The notes beneath the pieces are model-generated. The model made no database searches and was not told where the DNA came from. It saw only the letters and a list, made by a program, of their open reading frames with translations. Positions 42,897 to 51,039 of a DNA stretch of 64,000 nt are shown here, piece by piece; within the stretch, counting starts at the first letter, position 1; each line of letters starts with the position of its first letter. A program made the translations under genes and the position numbers. This DNA is from Acidimicrobiaceae bacterium. Its GTDB lineage: Bacteria > Actinomycetota > Acidimicrobiia > Acidimicrobiales > Ilumatobacteraceae. The stretch covers positions 620,001-684,000 of the forward strand of contig JACJWF010000001.1 in assembly GCA_020637295.1 (NCBI GenBank), written 5' to 3'.

Positions 42897-43988
42897 TCAG
42901 CTCCCGGGAATGAGAACGGGCTTGATGGTGCCACCGGACAGCGAGGACTGCTCGGCCTCGTTGATCCGGCTGAGGGGGTAGGTCTCGACGAGCCGGTCGA
43001 AGGGGAACTTGCCGGCCTGCCACAGATCGATGAGGTGGGGGATGAACGTGTGTGGGTCTGCGCCGCCTTCGAGGATGCCCATGGCGGTCTTGCCCACCAG
43101 CGCCAACCCGTCCAGCTCCAGCGGGCCGGTCTGCACGCCCACGTAGCCGCACACGCCGGTCATCCGCAGGCACTGCAAGGCGGACAGCATGACCGCCGGT
43201 ACGCCGGTGGTGTCGAAGCTGTAGTCGGCCCCGCCGCCGGTGATGCCCTGGATGGCCCCCACCAGGTTGGGGTCGTCGCCGCGCAGCACATGGGTGGCGC
43301 CCAACTCCAGGGCGAGGTCCAGCCGGTGCTGCTGCAGGTCGACGGCGACGATCGTGGTGGCGCCGGCCACGACACCGGCCATCACTGCGGACAGCCCTAC
43401 GGCGCCCGCGCCGAACACCACCAGGCTGCTGCCCTCGCGCACCTTCATGGCCACGAGGATCGACCCGGCGCCGGTCTGGATGCCGCAGCCGAGCGGCCCG
43501 AGCACCTCGAGCGGTAGGGAGGGGTCCACCTTCACGACGTTGCGCTCGGTGGCGAGGCAGTGGGTGGCGAAGCTGGACTGGCCGAACCAGCGGGCGCTGA
43601 TCTGGGCGCCGCTGCCATCGGTGATCGACGTGCTCCCGTCCAGCCGGCGGCCAGTGAGGTTGCGGAACAGGAAGGTGTCGCAATACGCGGGCTCGCCGGC
43701 GCGGCACGGGCCGCAGGCGCCGCACGAGTCGAACGACAACACCACATGGTCGCCCGGCTGCACCCGGGTGACGCCCTCGCCCACGGCTTCCACGACCCCG
43801 GCGCCCTCGTGCCCGGTGACGATCGGCGGCGCCACCATCGCGCCGGCGCGGGGCAGCACGTCGGTGTGGCACATGCCGGCGCCGACGACACGGACGCGGA
43901 CCTCTCCGTGACCGGGGTCGGCCAACTCCACGTCCTCGATGGTGTACGCGCCTGCCGCGTCGCGCAGCACTGCGGCCTGGATCTGCAT
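42897..43988 (-). CDS. Zinc-dependent aryl/allylic alcohol dehydrogenase
   Basis: A 363-residue medium-chain dehydrogenase. GMCHTDV gives the first catalytic zinc Cys, GHEGAGVVEAVGEGVT the second region, SCGACGPCRAGEPAYC the structural-zinc Cys cluster, LGCGIQTGAGSI the third catalytic-zinc Cys, and VVFGAGAVGLSAVMAG the NAD site with VDLQQHR after it. This order matches benzyl-alcohol and geraniol dehydrogenases. ATG 43988 is preceded by GAGGGG. The promoter contains the TetR-type palindrome at 44022. First gene of a leftward operon with two P450s, an SDR and an MBL hydrolase. Confidence 0.92.
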   Translation of the reverse strand: MQIQAAVLRDAAGAYTIEDVELADPGHGEVRVRVVGAGMCHTDVLPRAGAMVAPPIVTGHEGAGVVEAVGEGVTRVQPGDHVVLSFDSCGACGPCRAGEPAYCDTFLFRNLTGRRLDGSTSITDGSGAQISARWFGQSSFATHCLATERNVVKVDPSLPLEVLGPLGCGIQTGAGSILVAMKVREGSSLVVFGAGAVGLSAVMAGVVAGATTIVAVDLQQHRLDLALELGATHVLRGDDPNLVGAIQGITGGGADYSFDTTGVPAVMLSALQCLRMTGVCGYVGVQTGPLELDGLALVGKTAMGILEGGADPHTFIPHLIDLWQAGKFPFDRLVETYPLSRINEAEQSSLSGGTIKPVLIPGS

Positions 43989-44019
43989 TGAGGACCCCTC
44001 CTCGCGAGTTGTTGAGGTG

Positions 44020-44037
44020 ACCATACCATCGGGTATG
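44020..44037. promoter_or_regulatory. TetR-type operator between the alcohol dehydrogenase and TetR genes
   Basis: CATACC (44022-44027), 4 bp, GGTATG (44032-44037) is an inverted repeat. Read leftward it includes TATGGT (44025-44020), a TANNNT -10 for the alcohol dehydrogenase. The TetR gene starts 36 bp to the right, so it probably controls both directions. Confidence 0.65.
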
Positions 44038-44072
44038 TCCGGTGGCCGATTCTTCGGAGGCGGTGGTGCAGA

Positions 44073-44642
44073 ATGGGCGCCGTGGAACCGCGGAGCCCAG
44101 CCGACTACTTCGAGGCCGGCATGGAACTGCTGGCCGGGGGCGGTGTTGCCGCGGTCACCGTTGCCAGATTGTGCGACGCACTGGGTGTCACCAAGGGCAG
44201 CTTCTATCACCACTTCCGCGGGGTGGAGGACTTCAAGGCGCAACTGCTGGCGCACTGGGCCAGCGAGCGTGAGCAGCAGGCCGTCGCCGCCGCCGCAGCG
44301 GTGGACGACCCGTTCCAGCGGCTGGACCTCCTGCGCGAAGCCGCCATCGGGCTGCACCACGAGGCCGAGGTGGCCATCCGTGCGTGGTCGCGCCACGACG
44401 CCGCGGCATGGAAGGTCCGCGAGACCGTGGACGCGGCGAGGGAACGGGTGGTGGCCGAGGCCTACCGGCAGGTAGGGGTGCAGGGCGCGACCGCGGATCT
44501 GCTGGGCCGGATGGCAGTGGCCGTGCTGGTCGGGGTGCAGCACCGCAGCGAGGTGATCGACCGTTGCGAACTGCGCGCCCTCTACCGCCGCCTGCAGGAG
44601 ATGGCGGAGGCCAGCTTCATCCCGTCCACGGCACGTCAGTAG
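44073..44642 (+). CDS. TetR-family regulator of the P450/LDI locus
   Basis: A 189-residue regulator. AGMELLAGGGVAAVTVARLCDALGVTKGSFYHHFRGVEDFKAQLL (about residues 15-60) is the TetR helix-turn-helix domain; KGSFYHHF is the recognition helix. The C-terminal region (HEAEVAIRAWSRHDAAAWKVRETVD) resembles the AcrR-like group controlling aromatic or terpene catabolism. ATG 44073 and GTG 44082 are both possible starts. It is placed between the leftward ADH-P450 operon and the rightward phosphotransferase-LDI genes, with a palindrome next to it. Confidence 0.9.
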   Translation: MGAVEPRSPADYFEAGMELLAGGGVAAVTVARLCDALGVTKGSFYHHFRGVEDFKAQLLAHWASEREQQAVAAAAAVDDPFQRLDLLREAAIGLHHEAEVAIRAWSRHDAAAWKVRETVDAARERVVAEAYRQVGVQGATADLLGRMAVAVLVGVQHRSEVIDRCELRALYRRLQEMAEASFIPSTARQ

Positions 44643-44645
44643 CCT
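44640..44645 (+). promoter_or_regulatory. Leaderless -10 element (TAGCCT) for the phosphotransferase
   Basis: TAGCCT overlaps the TetR stop codon and ends 8 nt before ATG 44654. Confidence 0.45.
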
Positions 44646-44653
44646 GCGCCGCC

Positions 44654-45733
44654 ATGAAGGGGGAAGTGCGGGGCGACCCCGCGCACATCGACGAACACTG
44701 GCTCACCGACGCGTTGGAGGCTGCCGGTGTGGCTCGCGGCGCGCAGGTCACCTCGGTGGAGGTGGCCGGGTTCATCGGCACCGGGCAGACCGGCCGCAGC
44801 GCCCGCCTGCACCTGGAGTGGGACCAACCCGAGGGCCGCCCGACCAGCCTGGTGGGCAAGTTCCCCAGCGGCGACGAGGCGGCGAAGGCGGCGGCATTCC
44901 AGAACGGCGCCTACGAGACGGAGTGGGCGTTCTACCACCAGCTCGCGCCCACGCTCTCGATCCGCCACCCCGAGGTCTACGTGGCCCGCTACGACCACCA
45001 GACGCCCGACTTCGTGCTGCTGATGGAAGACCTCCGCGGCTCACGCCAGGGCGACCAGTTCGACGGGCTCACCGTGGATCAGGCGGCGCTGGCGGTGGAG
45101 CAGGTGGTGGGCCTGCACGCGCCGCGGTGGGGCGACCCGACATTGCACGAGTTCGCGCCCCACCGGCCGAAGGGCTCCGACGCGGCGATGATGCTCGGCA
45201 TGGTCTACGGGATGATGGTGGAGCCCTTTCTGGAGCGGCTCGGCCCCGGCCTGGATGCGGACATCGTGGACGTGGTGCGCGCCCTCGCCCCCAAGGCCGG
45301 CGCATGGGCCAACGGCAGCGACACTCCCAACACCGTCGTGCACCTGGACTACCGGCCGGACAACTTCATGTTCGGGGTGGAGGCCGGCGCCCCTCCGCTG
45401 GTGGTGGTGGACTGGCAGACCGTCACCGACGGCAACGCCATGATGGACCTGGCGTACATGATCGGCGGGTCCTTCGAGCCGGCCGAACGGGCGGCGGTGG
45501 AGCGCCCGCTGCTGGACGACTACCGCACCCGGATGGCCGCCGCCGGCGTGAGCTACGACGCCGACATCATGTGGCGCGACTACCGCCTGGCCTCGCTGTG
45601 GGGTGTGGTGATGACCGTCATCGCCACGATCATGGCCGCCCAGACCGAGCGCGGCGACCAGATGCTCACGGTCATGGGCCAGCGCCACGGCCGTCACGCG
45701 CTGGACCTCGACGCGATGGCCCTGCTGGGCTGA
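44654..45733 (+). CDS. Phosphotransferase (APH/ecdysteroid-kinase-like)
   Basis: A 359-residue aminoglycoside-phosphotransferase-fold protein. SLVGKFPSGDEAAKAAA contains the ATP-binding lysine, FVLLMEDLRGSRQGDQF the hinge, VVHLDYRPDNFMFG the Brenner catalytic loop with Asp and Asn, and LVVVDWQTVTDGNAMMDLAY the metal-binding DWQ. This subgroup phosphorylates small-molecule alcohols, including sterols and possibly terpenols. Its place between TetR and LDI-family genes suggests it activates an alcohol intermediate of the same pathway. An acyl-CoA-dehydrogenase-associated role is the other common context. Confidence 0.87.
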   Translation: MKGEVRGDPAHIDEHWLTDALEAAGVARGAQVTSVEVAGFIGTGQTGRSARLHLEWDQPEGRPTSLVGKFPSGDEAAKAAAFQNGAYETEWAFYHQLAPTLSIRHPEVYVARYDHQTPDFVLLMEDLRGSRQGDQFDGLTVDQAALAVEQVVGLHAPRWGDPTLHEFAPHRPKGSDAAMMLGMVYGMMVEPFLERLGPGLDADIVDVVRALAPKAGAWANGSDTPNTVVHLDYRPDNFMFGVEAGAPPLVVVDWQTVTDGNAMMDLAYMIGGSFEPAERAAVERPLLDDYRTRMAAAGVSYDADIMWRDYRLASLWGVVMTVIATIMAAQTERGDQMLTVMGQRHGRHALDLDAMALLG

Positions 45734-45742
45734 GGCCGGCCG

Positions 45743-46921
45743 ATGGCGAGCCGCAGCTCCACGCGCCGCCGGGTCGTGGTGCTGGCCGCCTCGCTGGCGC
45801 TGCCGGCGCTGCTGGTGTTCGGCTTCGGCCACCGCGGGCAGCACATGGCCCGCAACCTGCTGGTGCCCGGCGCCGGGCTGTGGGAAGAACACCTGTGGGT
45901 CGGGCTGGCATTCACGGTGGGCATGGTGGCGGCCACGGTGGCCTGGGTGCGATGGGGCGCGGACTGGACGGTGGCCGCAGTGGTCGGCGGTGCCGTGGTG
46001 GCCTCGGCGTTGTGGGCGCCGGGTGGCCACGACGCGCCTGCCGCGGCATCGCCGTTCACACCCGCCCGAGCGGCCCACGAATTTCCGCTGGTGGTCCTGG
46101 TGGTGGGCGCTCTGTCGTGGATGCGCTCGCTGACCGCCCGCGTTCCACTGTTGCGCCGCCTCGGCGCCCGGCGCCCCCGCCGGGTTCGGGCGGTGGACCA
46201 TGCCCGGGCGGTAGCAGTCGCGCAGGTGGCAGGTGCAGCGGAGGAGGCTGCGGTGCCGGCCGACGTGGCGCTGCTCGCCCGGCGCGCCCGTCGCGTCGGG
46301 CTGGCCGCCCGGTTCCGGGTGGGCGGGGACCCCTTCCGCCGCGACCATGCCGCCGCTCGCGCCGCGCTGGCCATGGCCGGTCTGCTGGAGCCCGACGGGC
46401 TCACACGGTTCGTGGCAGACGCTGACCGCGCCGCGCTCGGCGTGCCCTGCAGCGAGCCGGGTTGGGTGCGCCCGCTGGACGGCACGCTGGCGGCGATCGC
46501 ACTCTCCCGGGCCGGCCACGAGCTGGCGGCCACACGGTGGAAGGCCGCGCTGGCCCACGAGTTCGGCCTGCGCAAGGGGTGCCGGGCCGGCTGGTGGTGG
46601 AGCCCGCTCGGCCTGGGTGCCGGGTCGATGCCGCCGTGGGAGCACGCGGTCACCACCGCGCTGGCCCGTGCCGAGGGGTGGATCGGCGACGACGACTGGG
46701 CGGCGCTGCGTGCCGCCGCGCTGGGTGCGTCCGCTCGCGGCACCGCCCATCCGGACGACGAACGCACCATCGCCGCCGCCCGCGTCTGGCTGCGGTTCGT
46801 CGACGACGAGCAGGCGGCGCGCCTGTTGGCCCGGCCCACGGTCGCGCACGATCCGCTGGCGGTGGCACTGGACTGCTACGCATCCTCCATTCCCGTCCAC
46901 GAGGAGGTCACCGCCCGATGA
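45743..46921 (+). CDS. Membrane protein sharing the N-terminal module of the LDI paralogues
   Basis: A 392-residue protein. Residues 10-100 contain three or four hydrophobic segments and the phrase ARNLLVPGAGLWEEHLW, matching ARAAGLSLVFPGAGFLY and ARAAGLGLVLPGAGFLY in the two LDI proteins that follow. Residues ~150-385 are soluble and helical (AARFRVGGDPFRRDHAAARAALAMAGLL), possibly a divergent alpha/alpha domain. The LDI double-Cys motif is absent. It overlaps the first LDI gene by 4 bases (ATGA). I cannot assign a function; an accessory or inactive paralogue partner is the simplest reading. Confidence 0.7.
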   Translation: MASRSSTRRRVVVLAASLALPALLVFGFGHRGQHMARNLLVPGAGLWEEHLWVGLAFTVGMVAATVAWVRWGADWTVAAVVGGAVVASALWAPGGHDAPAAASPFTPARAAHEFPLVVLVVGALSWMRSLTARVPLLRRLGARRPRRVRAVDHARAVAVAQVAGAAEEAAVPADVALLARRARRVGLAARFRVGGDPFRRDHAAARAALAMAGLLEPDGLTRFVADADRAALGVPCSEPGWVRPLDGTLAAIALSRAGHELAATRWKAALAHEFGLRKGCRAGWWWSPLGLGAGSMPPWEHAVTTALARAEGWIGDDDWAALRAAALGASARGTAHPDDERTIAAARVWLRFVDDEQAARLLARPTVAHDPLAVALDCYASSIPVHEEVTAR

Positions 46922-48816
46922 CGGCCACGCTCCTGTTGCCCACCGCGCCACGGCGGATGGGCCCTGTCACCCGCTTCCTCGTGCTGCGCACGGTTGCGGT
47001 CGTGCTGCTGGTGGAGGTGGCGGGGTCGGTGCTGGTGGCCGCCGGTGGTGCGGACGCCCGCGCCGCCGGCCTGTCGCTGGTGTTCCCCGGTGCCGGCTTC
47101 CTCTACGCCGGCCATCCGGAGCTCTTCGTGGCCACATGGGTGCTGCTCAGCCTGGCACTGGTGCTGTGGTGGGGGATCAGCGCCCACTTCGGCATCCCGC
47201 TGGTGTGGGGGCTGAGCGTGCTCGGCGCCTGGCTGGTGGGCGGACCGCGGTGGCACTGGGCGCTGCCGGTCGGGTACGTGCTCGCGGCGGTGGCCGTGGG
47301 CGCGCTGGTGTGGACGTTCGAGGCCCGCTTCCGGCGCAAGCGGGCGAAGGTGCCGATGCTCAACGAGTACCTCGCCACCGCCGACCTGCCGGAGCCGTCG
47401 CGCCCGCTGCGCGAGCCGGACGACATGGATGCCGAGCTCCTCCGCTGGGCCTACGAGCTGGCGCTCCAGCCGCTCGACCGGTTCGATGGGTTCGAGTGGG
47501 GCGAGCAGTTCCATGGCGGCACCGTGGTGCGCTACCAGCTCAACTACCTCGGCTGGGCGCTGGCGCCGTACGCCGTCAACTACATCCCCAACGCGCTCGG
47601 TCAGATCGAGCCGGCGATGCGCAACCTGGTGCACAAGCAGACCGACCTGAGGGTGTGGCGGTACTGGCGCACGCTGAACCTGGTGGGCAACTTCGCCGCC
47701 GACCCGGACCCGATCGTGCGCGACAACATCATGTTCTCCGGCTTCACCGGCGACCAGTTGAACCTCTACGAGGCGGCCACCGGATCCACGGTGTTCGACC
47801 AGCCGGGCTCGCTGACCTTCGTGTGGGAGGACGGCCGCACGTTCGAATACGACCACCACAGCTGGATGCAGGCAGTGCGCCGCAACTTCGAGCGCAGCCG
47901 CCTCGGATTCTTCCCCTGCGAGCCGGGGTGGAGCTTCGCGGCCTGCAACACCATCGGCGGGCAGGCGCTCTACGGGCACGACCGGCTGCACGGCACCGAC
48001 CTGTGGGGCAGCGTGGCCGAGCGGTGGCGCACCACGCTGGAGCAGGAGTACCTGATGCCCGACGGCAACTACGCCAACATCCGCAGCACCCACACCGGCC
48101 TGTCGTGGGACACGGGTGAGACCCCCGGCGGCGAGTACTTCACCACCGGCACCCACAGCTTCAAGGACCTCGCCCCGGACATCGCCGAGCGGGGTCGCAA
48201 GCTGAGCCTGCGCGGCGTGCCGGAGAAGTTGGGGAAGCTGGCTGCGCTGGTGCGCGATGGCGACCTGGCGATGGAGTTGCCCGTGGAGTGGGAACGCAAC
48301 CGGGCACGGAAGACTGCGGTGCCCGGCTGGACGAAGATCATCGCCGGTGCCCGGGCCGTGGGCCTGGAAGACCTCGCCGCCGCGGCGCAGCGGGCCGGTG
48401 ATCGGCAGTGCGCGACGGGGCAGGTGTGGCCCGAGCGTCCGCTGGACGTGGGCGTCGCCAACATGGCGCTGCACATGCTGGTGCGCTGGTCCACCCCGGT
48501 GGACAACGCGATGCTGAACGTCCGCGGCTGGGTGCCGCCGGTGGGGCCACTGGTCGATGCGGACTGGCCGGCCGTGCTCATCACCCTGGCCCGGTCCGCC
48601 GACGGCCGCTCGCTGGACCTCGGGGTGCGGCCCGGTCCGTCGGGTCCGGCCGTCGATGCGGTGGAGTTGCGGTTCGCGTCGCTGACCCCGTCAGGTCACT
48701 ACCGCCTGATCGGCGACGGCGTCGCCGTGGACGTCGCGGCGTCTGCCGAGGGCACTGCCACTGCGGCGCTCGCCGTCGACCGTCCCCTGCGGCTGGCGCT
48801 GGAGGTGGTGGCGTGA
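46918..48816 (+). CDS. Membrane-anchored linalool dehydratase/isomerase family protein, copy 1
   Basis: A 632-residue protein. Residues 15-140 hold about five hydrophobic segments; the rest is an alpha/alpha-barrel domain of the LDI family. RVWRYWRTLNLVGNF, DPIVRDNIMFSGF, PCEPGWSFAACN and DRLHGTD align with the WGDW, IMYKGH, CEPDNYFVQCN and DRLHGTD stretches I recall from LinD of Castellaniella defragrans. The two catalytic Cys are conserved as C334 and C343, nine apart as in LinD, but the His after IMY/FxG is Phe276. It may hydrate or dehydrate an isoprenoid alcohol or alkene with altered chemistry. It is coupled by 4-base overlaps to both neighbours. Confidence 0.8.
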   Translation: MTATLLLPTAPRRMGPVTRFLVLRTVAVVLLVEVAGSVLVAAGGADARAAGLSLVFPGAGFLYAGHPELFVATWVLLSLALVLWWGISAHFGIPLVWGLSVLGAWLVGGPRWHWALPVGYVLAAVAVGALVWTFEARFRRKRAKVPMLNEYLATADLPEPSRPLREPDDMDAELLRWAYELALQPLDRFDGFEWGEQFHGGTVVRYQLNYLGWALAPYAVNYIPNALGQIEPAMRNLVHKQTDLRVWRYWRTLNLVGNFAADPDPIVRDNIMFSGFTGDQLNLYEAATGSTVFDQPGSLTFVWEDGRTFEYDHHSWMQAVRRNFERSRLGFFPCEPGWSFAACNTIGGQALYGHDRLHGTDLWGSVAERWRTTLEQEYLMPDGNYANIRSTHTGLSWDTGETPGGEYFTTGTHSFKDLAPDIAERGRKLSLRGVPEKLGKLAALVRDGDLAMELPVEWERNRARKTAVPGWTKIIAGARAVGLEDLAAAAQRAGDRQCATGQVWPERPLDVGVANMALHMLVRWSTPVDNAMLNVRGWVPPVGPLVDADWPAVLITLARSADGRSLDLGVRPGPSGPAVDAVELRFASLTPSGHYRLIGDGVAVDVAASAEGTATAALAVDRPLRLALEVVA

Positions 48817-48941
48817 TCACGCTCTACCTAAACTGCGCCAAGGTGTGGACCCGCCTGGTGCGCGGGGTGCAGCGGGTGCTGCGCCGCCCGCCGGTCACCT
48901 ACCAGGCGCCACCGTTGCCGGTCCGGAAGGGGGCACGGTGA
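48813..48941 (+). CDS. 42-residue microprotein, unit 1
   Basis: GTG 48813 overlaps the LDI stop (GTGA), and its own stop overlaps the next LDI start (GTGA), so the frame exactly fills the gap. The product is MITLYLNCAKVWTRLV followed by a basic region with LRRPPVT and QAPP. From residue 6 it aligns without gaps to the microprotein at 50911, with 16 identities in 29 positions: L-x-C-x3-WTRLV-x2-V-x-R-x2-R-x-P-x-VT-x-Q-x-PP. An amphipathic basic helix followed by a proline tail could bind the LDI enzyme or the membrane. No known family is recognised. Confidence 0.75.
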   Translation: MITLYLNCAKVWTRLVRGVQRVLRRPPVTYQAPPLPVRKGAR

Positions 48942-50914
48942 GCGTCACCCTGCCGTTTGCTGAAGTGGGGGAGTACCGCGCTGCCGCCTCGGGCGAGCAG
49001 GTGATGGTGCTGCCCGAGCGGCCGCGCCGGCTCGGTCCGGTCAGCCGGGTTCTGCTCGCCCGCCTGGTGGTCGCCGTCGTGGTGGTGCAGGCAGCGGGCG
49101 CTTGGCTGTTCTTCGGCACGTCGTCGCACGCCGCGAGGGCGGCGGGCTTGGGGCTGGTGCTGCCGGGCGCAGGGTTCCTGTATGACGCGATGCCACTGCT
49201 GTTCCTGCTGACACTGGTGTTGCTGGTGGTGGCACTGGTGCTGTGGTGGGGGCTCAGCGCCCACTTCGCGATCCCGCTGGTGTGGCTGGCCGCCGCCGGT
49301 GGGGCCGCGCTGCTGGCCGGCGGGCCGCGGCTGTGGAGCGACCGAGGTGCCCAGTGGGACTGGGCAGTCTGGCCGGCGTACGCCCTGGCGCTGGTCGGCG
49401 TGGGTGTTGCGCTGTGGAAGGTGGAGCGCCGCTACCGGCGCAAGCTGGCCCAGATCCCCGCCCTCAACGAGCACCTCGTCACGGCCACGGTGCCGTCGCG
49501 CGCCACGGCCCACCGCCCGCCCGACGAGATGGACGGCGAACTGCTGCGCTGGTGCTACTCGTTCGCCGAGCAGCCGGCCGACGGGATCGACGGGCTGGAC
49601 TGGGGCGAGCAGTTCCACGGCGGCACCCAGTTGCGATACCAGGTCAACGCGTTCTCCTGGGCGATGGCGCTCTACGCCGCCAACCACCTACCCAACGCGC
49701 CGAGGCGTATGGAAGCGGCACTCGGGGCCGTGGTGGAGAAGCACACCGACCCGCGGGTGTGGCGCTACTGGCGCACGCTCAACCTGCTCGGCAACTTCGA
49801 CGCCAACCCGGACCCGATCCGCCGCGACAACATCATGTTCTCCGCCTTCCTCGGCGACGTGATCAACACGTTCGAGGCGGCGACGGGCAGCGACCGGTTC
49901 GACCGGCCGGGCTCGCTGACGTTCGTCTGGCAGGACGGTCGCACGTTCGAGTACGACCACCACTCGATCGCCGAGGCCGTGCGCCGCAACTACGACCACA
50001 GCCGGCTCGGCTTCTTCCCGTGCGAGCCGGGGTGGAGCTTCACCGTCTGCAACGTGATGGGCGCCCAGACGCTGCGTGGCCACGACGCCCTGCACGGGTC
50101 GCAGCACTGGACCGAGGTCGGGCCACGGTGGCAGGAGACGCTGGACAACGAGTATTTCACGCCGGACGGCACCTATGCACACATCCGCTCCAACCACATC
50201 GGGGTCTCGTGGGACACGGGCGAGGTGCCCACCGGCCACTACTTCGCCAACGGCACCCACCGCTTCGCCGACATCCTGCCGGACCATGCTCGCCGAGCCC
50301 GGGCGCTGGAGCTGCGCGGCGCCGGCCCGAAGATGGCGATGCTCGGCACGCTCGTGAAGGACGGCCGGCTGGAGTTGGAACTGCCCGCCGAGCCGGAGCG
50401 CCACCGCACCCGGTCGTCGTCGATCCCGCCGTGGACGAAGGTCATCGGTGGCGCCCGGATGGTGGGCGACGACGCGCTGGCCTGGGCGGCGATGGACGCG
50501 TCGGCCCGCCAGTGCGCCACGGGGGAGCGCTGGCCGCAGCGTCCGGTGGCGGCGGCGGGCAACGGCCTCGGCGGCTACATGATCGTGCGCTGGTCGGCAC
50601 CGCTGGACCTGGCGGCGTTGAACATCCGCGGCTACCTGCCGCCGACGGGGCCGCTGGTGGACGCCGGCGACGACGTGCTGATCACGATGGCTCGCAGCGA
50701 CAACGGCCGCTCGCTGGATGTCGTGGTGGAGCCGATGGCCGAGCCCCTCGCCGCCGCGACCTTGCGGTTCGGCCAGCTGGCCTCCGGCGCGCTGTACCGG
50801 CTGGTGGGGGAGGGCGTGGCGGTGGAGGTCACCCCGACCGCCGACGGCGCCGCCGTGGCCGAGGTGGAGTCGCTGGCCGCCCGGATGTCGCTGCGCCTGG
50901 AGGTGGCCCGATGA
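48938..50914 (+). CDS. Membrane-anchored linalool dehydratase/isomerase family protein, copy 2
   Basis: A 658-residue paralogue of the gene at 46918, starting at GTG 48938 inside the microprotein stop. The N-terminal ~190 residues include the membrane module (ARAAGLGLVLPGAGFLY, VALVLWWGLSAHFAIPLVW). The barrel has RVWRYWRTLNLLGNF, DPIRRDNIMFSAF, PCEPGWSFTVCN with C362 and C371, and HDALHGS. As in copy 1 the residue at the LinD catalytic-His position is Phe. The two copies are clearly homologous throughout but far from identical, so the duplication is old and both are probably used. Substrate unknown. Confidence 0.8.
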   Translation: MSVTLPFAEVGEYRAAASGEQVMVLPERPRRLGPVSRVLLARLVVAVVVVQAAGAWLFFGTSSHAARAAGLGLVLPGAGFLYDAMPLLFLLTLVLLVVALVLWWGLSAHFAIPLVWLAAAGGAALLAGGPRLWSDRGAQWDWAVWPAYALALVGVGVALWKVERRYRRKLAQIPALNEHLVTATVPSRATAHRPPDEMDGELLRWCYSFAEQPADGIDGLDWGEQFHGGTQLRYQVNAFSWAMALYAANHLPNAPRRMEAALGAVVEKHTDPRVWRYWRTLNLLGNFDANPDPIRRDNIMFSAFLGDVINTFEAATGSDRFDRPGSLTFVWQDGRTFEYDHHSIAEAVRRNYDHSRLGFFPCEPGWSFTVCNVMGAQTLRGHDALHGSQHWTEVGPRWQETLDNEYFTPDGTYAHIRSNHIGVSWDTGEVPTGHYFANGTHRFADILPDHARRARALELRGAGPKMAMLGTLVKDGRLELELPAEPERHRTRSSSIPPWTKVIGGARMVGDDALAWAAMDASARQCATGERWPQRPVAAAGNGLGGYMIVRWSAPLDLAALNIRGYLPPTGPLVDAGDDVLITMARSDNGRSLDVVVEPMAEPLAAATLRFGQLASGALYRLVGEGVAVEVTPTADGAAVAEVESLAARMSLRLEVAR

Positions 50915-51012
50915 TGCTGGACTGCGACCGCCTCTGGACCCGCCTGGTCACGGTGGTCTTCCGCCTCCGCCGCAAACCCCGCGTCACCGCCCAGATGCCG
51001 CCCCGCCGCTGA
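50911..51012 (+). CDS. 33-residue microprotein, unit 2
   Basis: ATG 50911 overlaps the LDI stop (ATGA). The product is MMLDCDRLWTRLVTVVF then a basic stretch with RRKPRVTAQMPPRR. It shares LxC, WTRLV, RVT/PVT, Q and PP with the microprotein at 48813, in the same position behind an LDI gene. Conservation across an ancient tandem duplication argues that these tiny frames are translated and useful. Confidence 0.72.
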   Translation: MMLDCDRLWTRLVTVVFRLRRKPRVTAQMPPRR

Positions 51013-51039
51013 CCCGCCCCGCGTCCGCCCCCCGCCGGT

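Noticed and set aside
48845..48937. Extended N-terminus for LDI copy 2 starting at GTG 48845
   Set aside because: The extension lies in a different frame over the microprotein gene, is Gly/Pro/Ala-rich, and would break the GTGA coupling at 48938.
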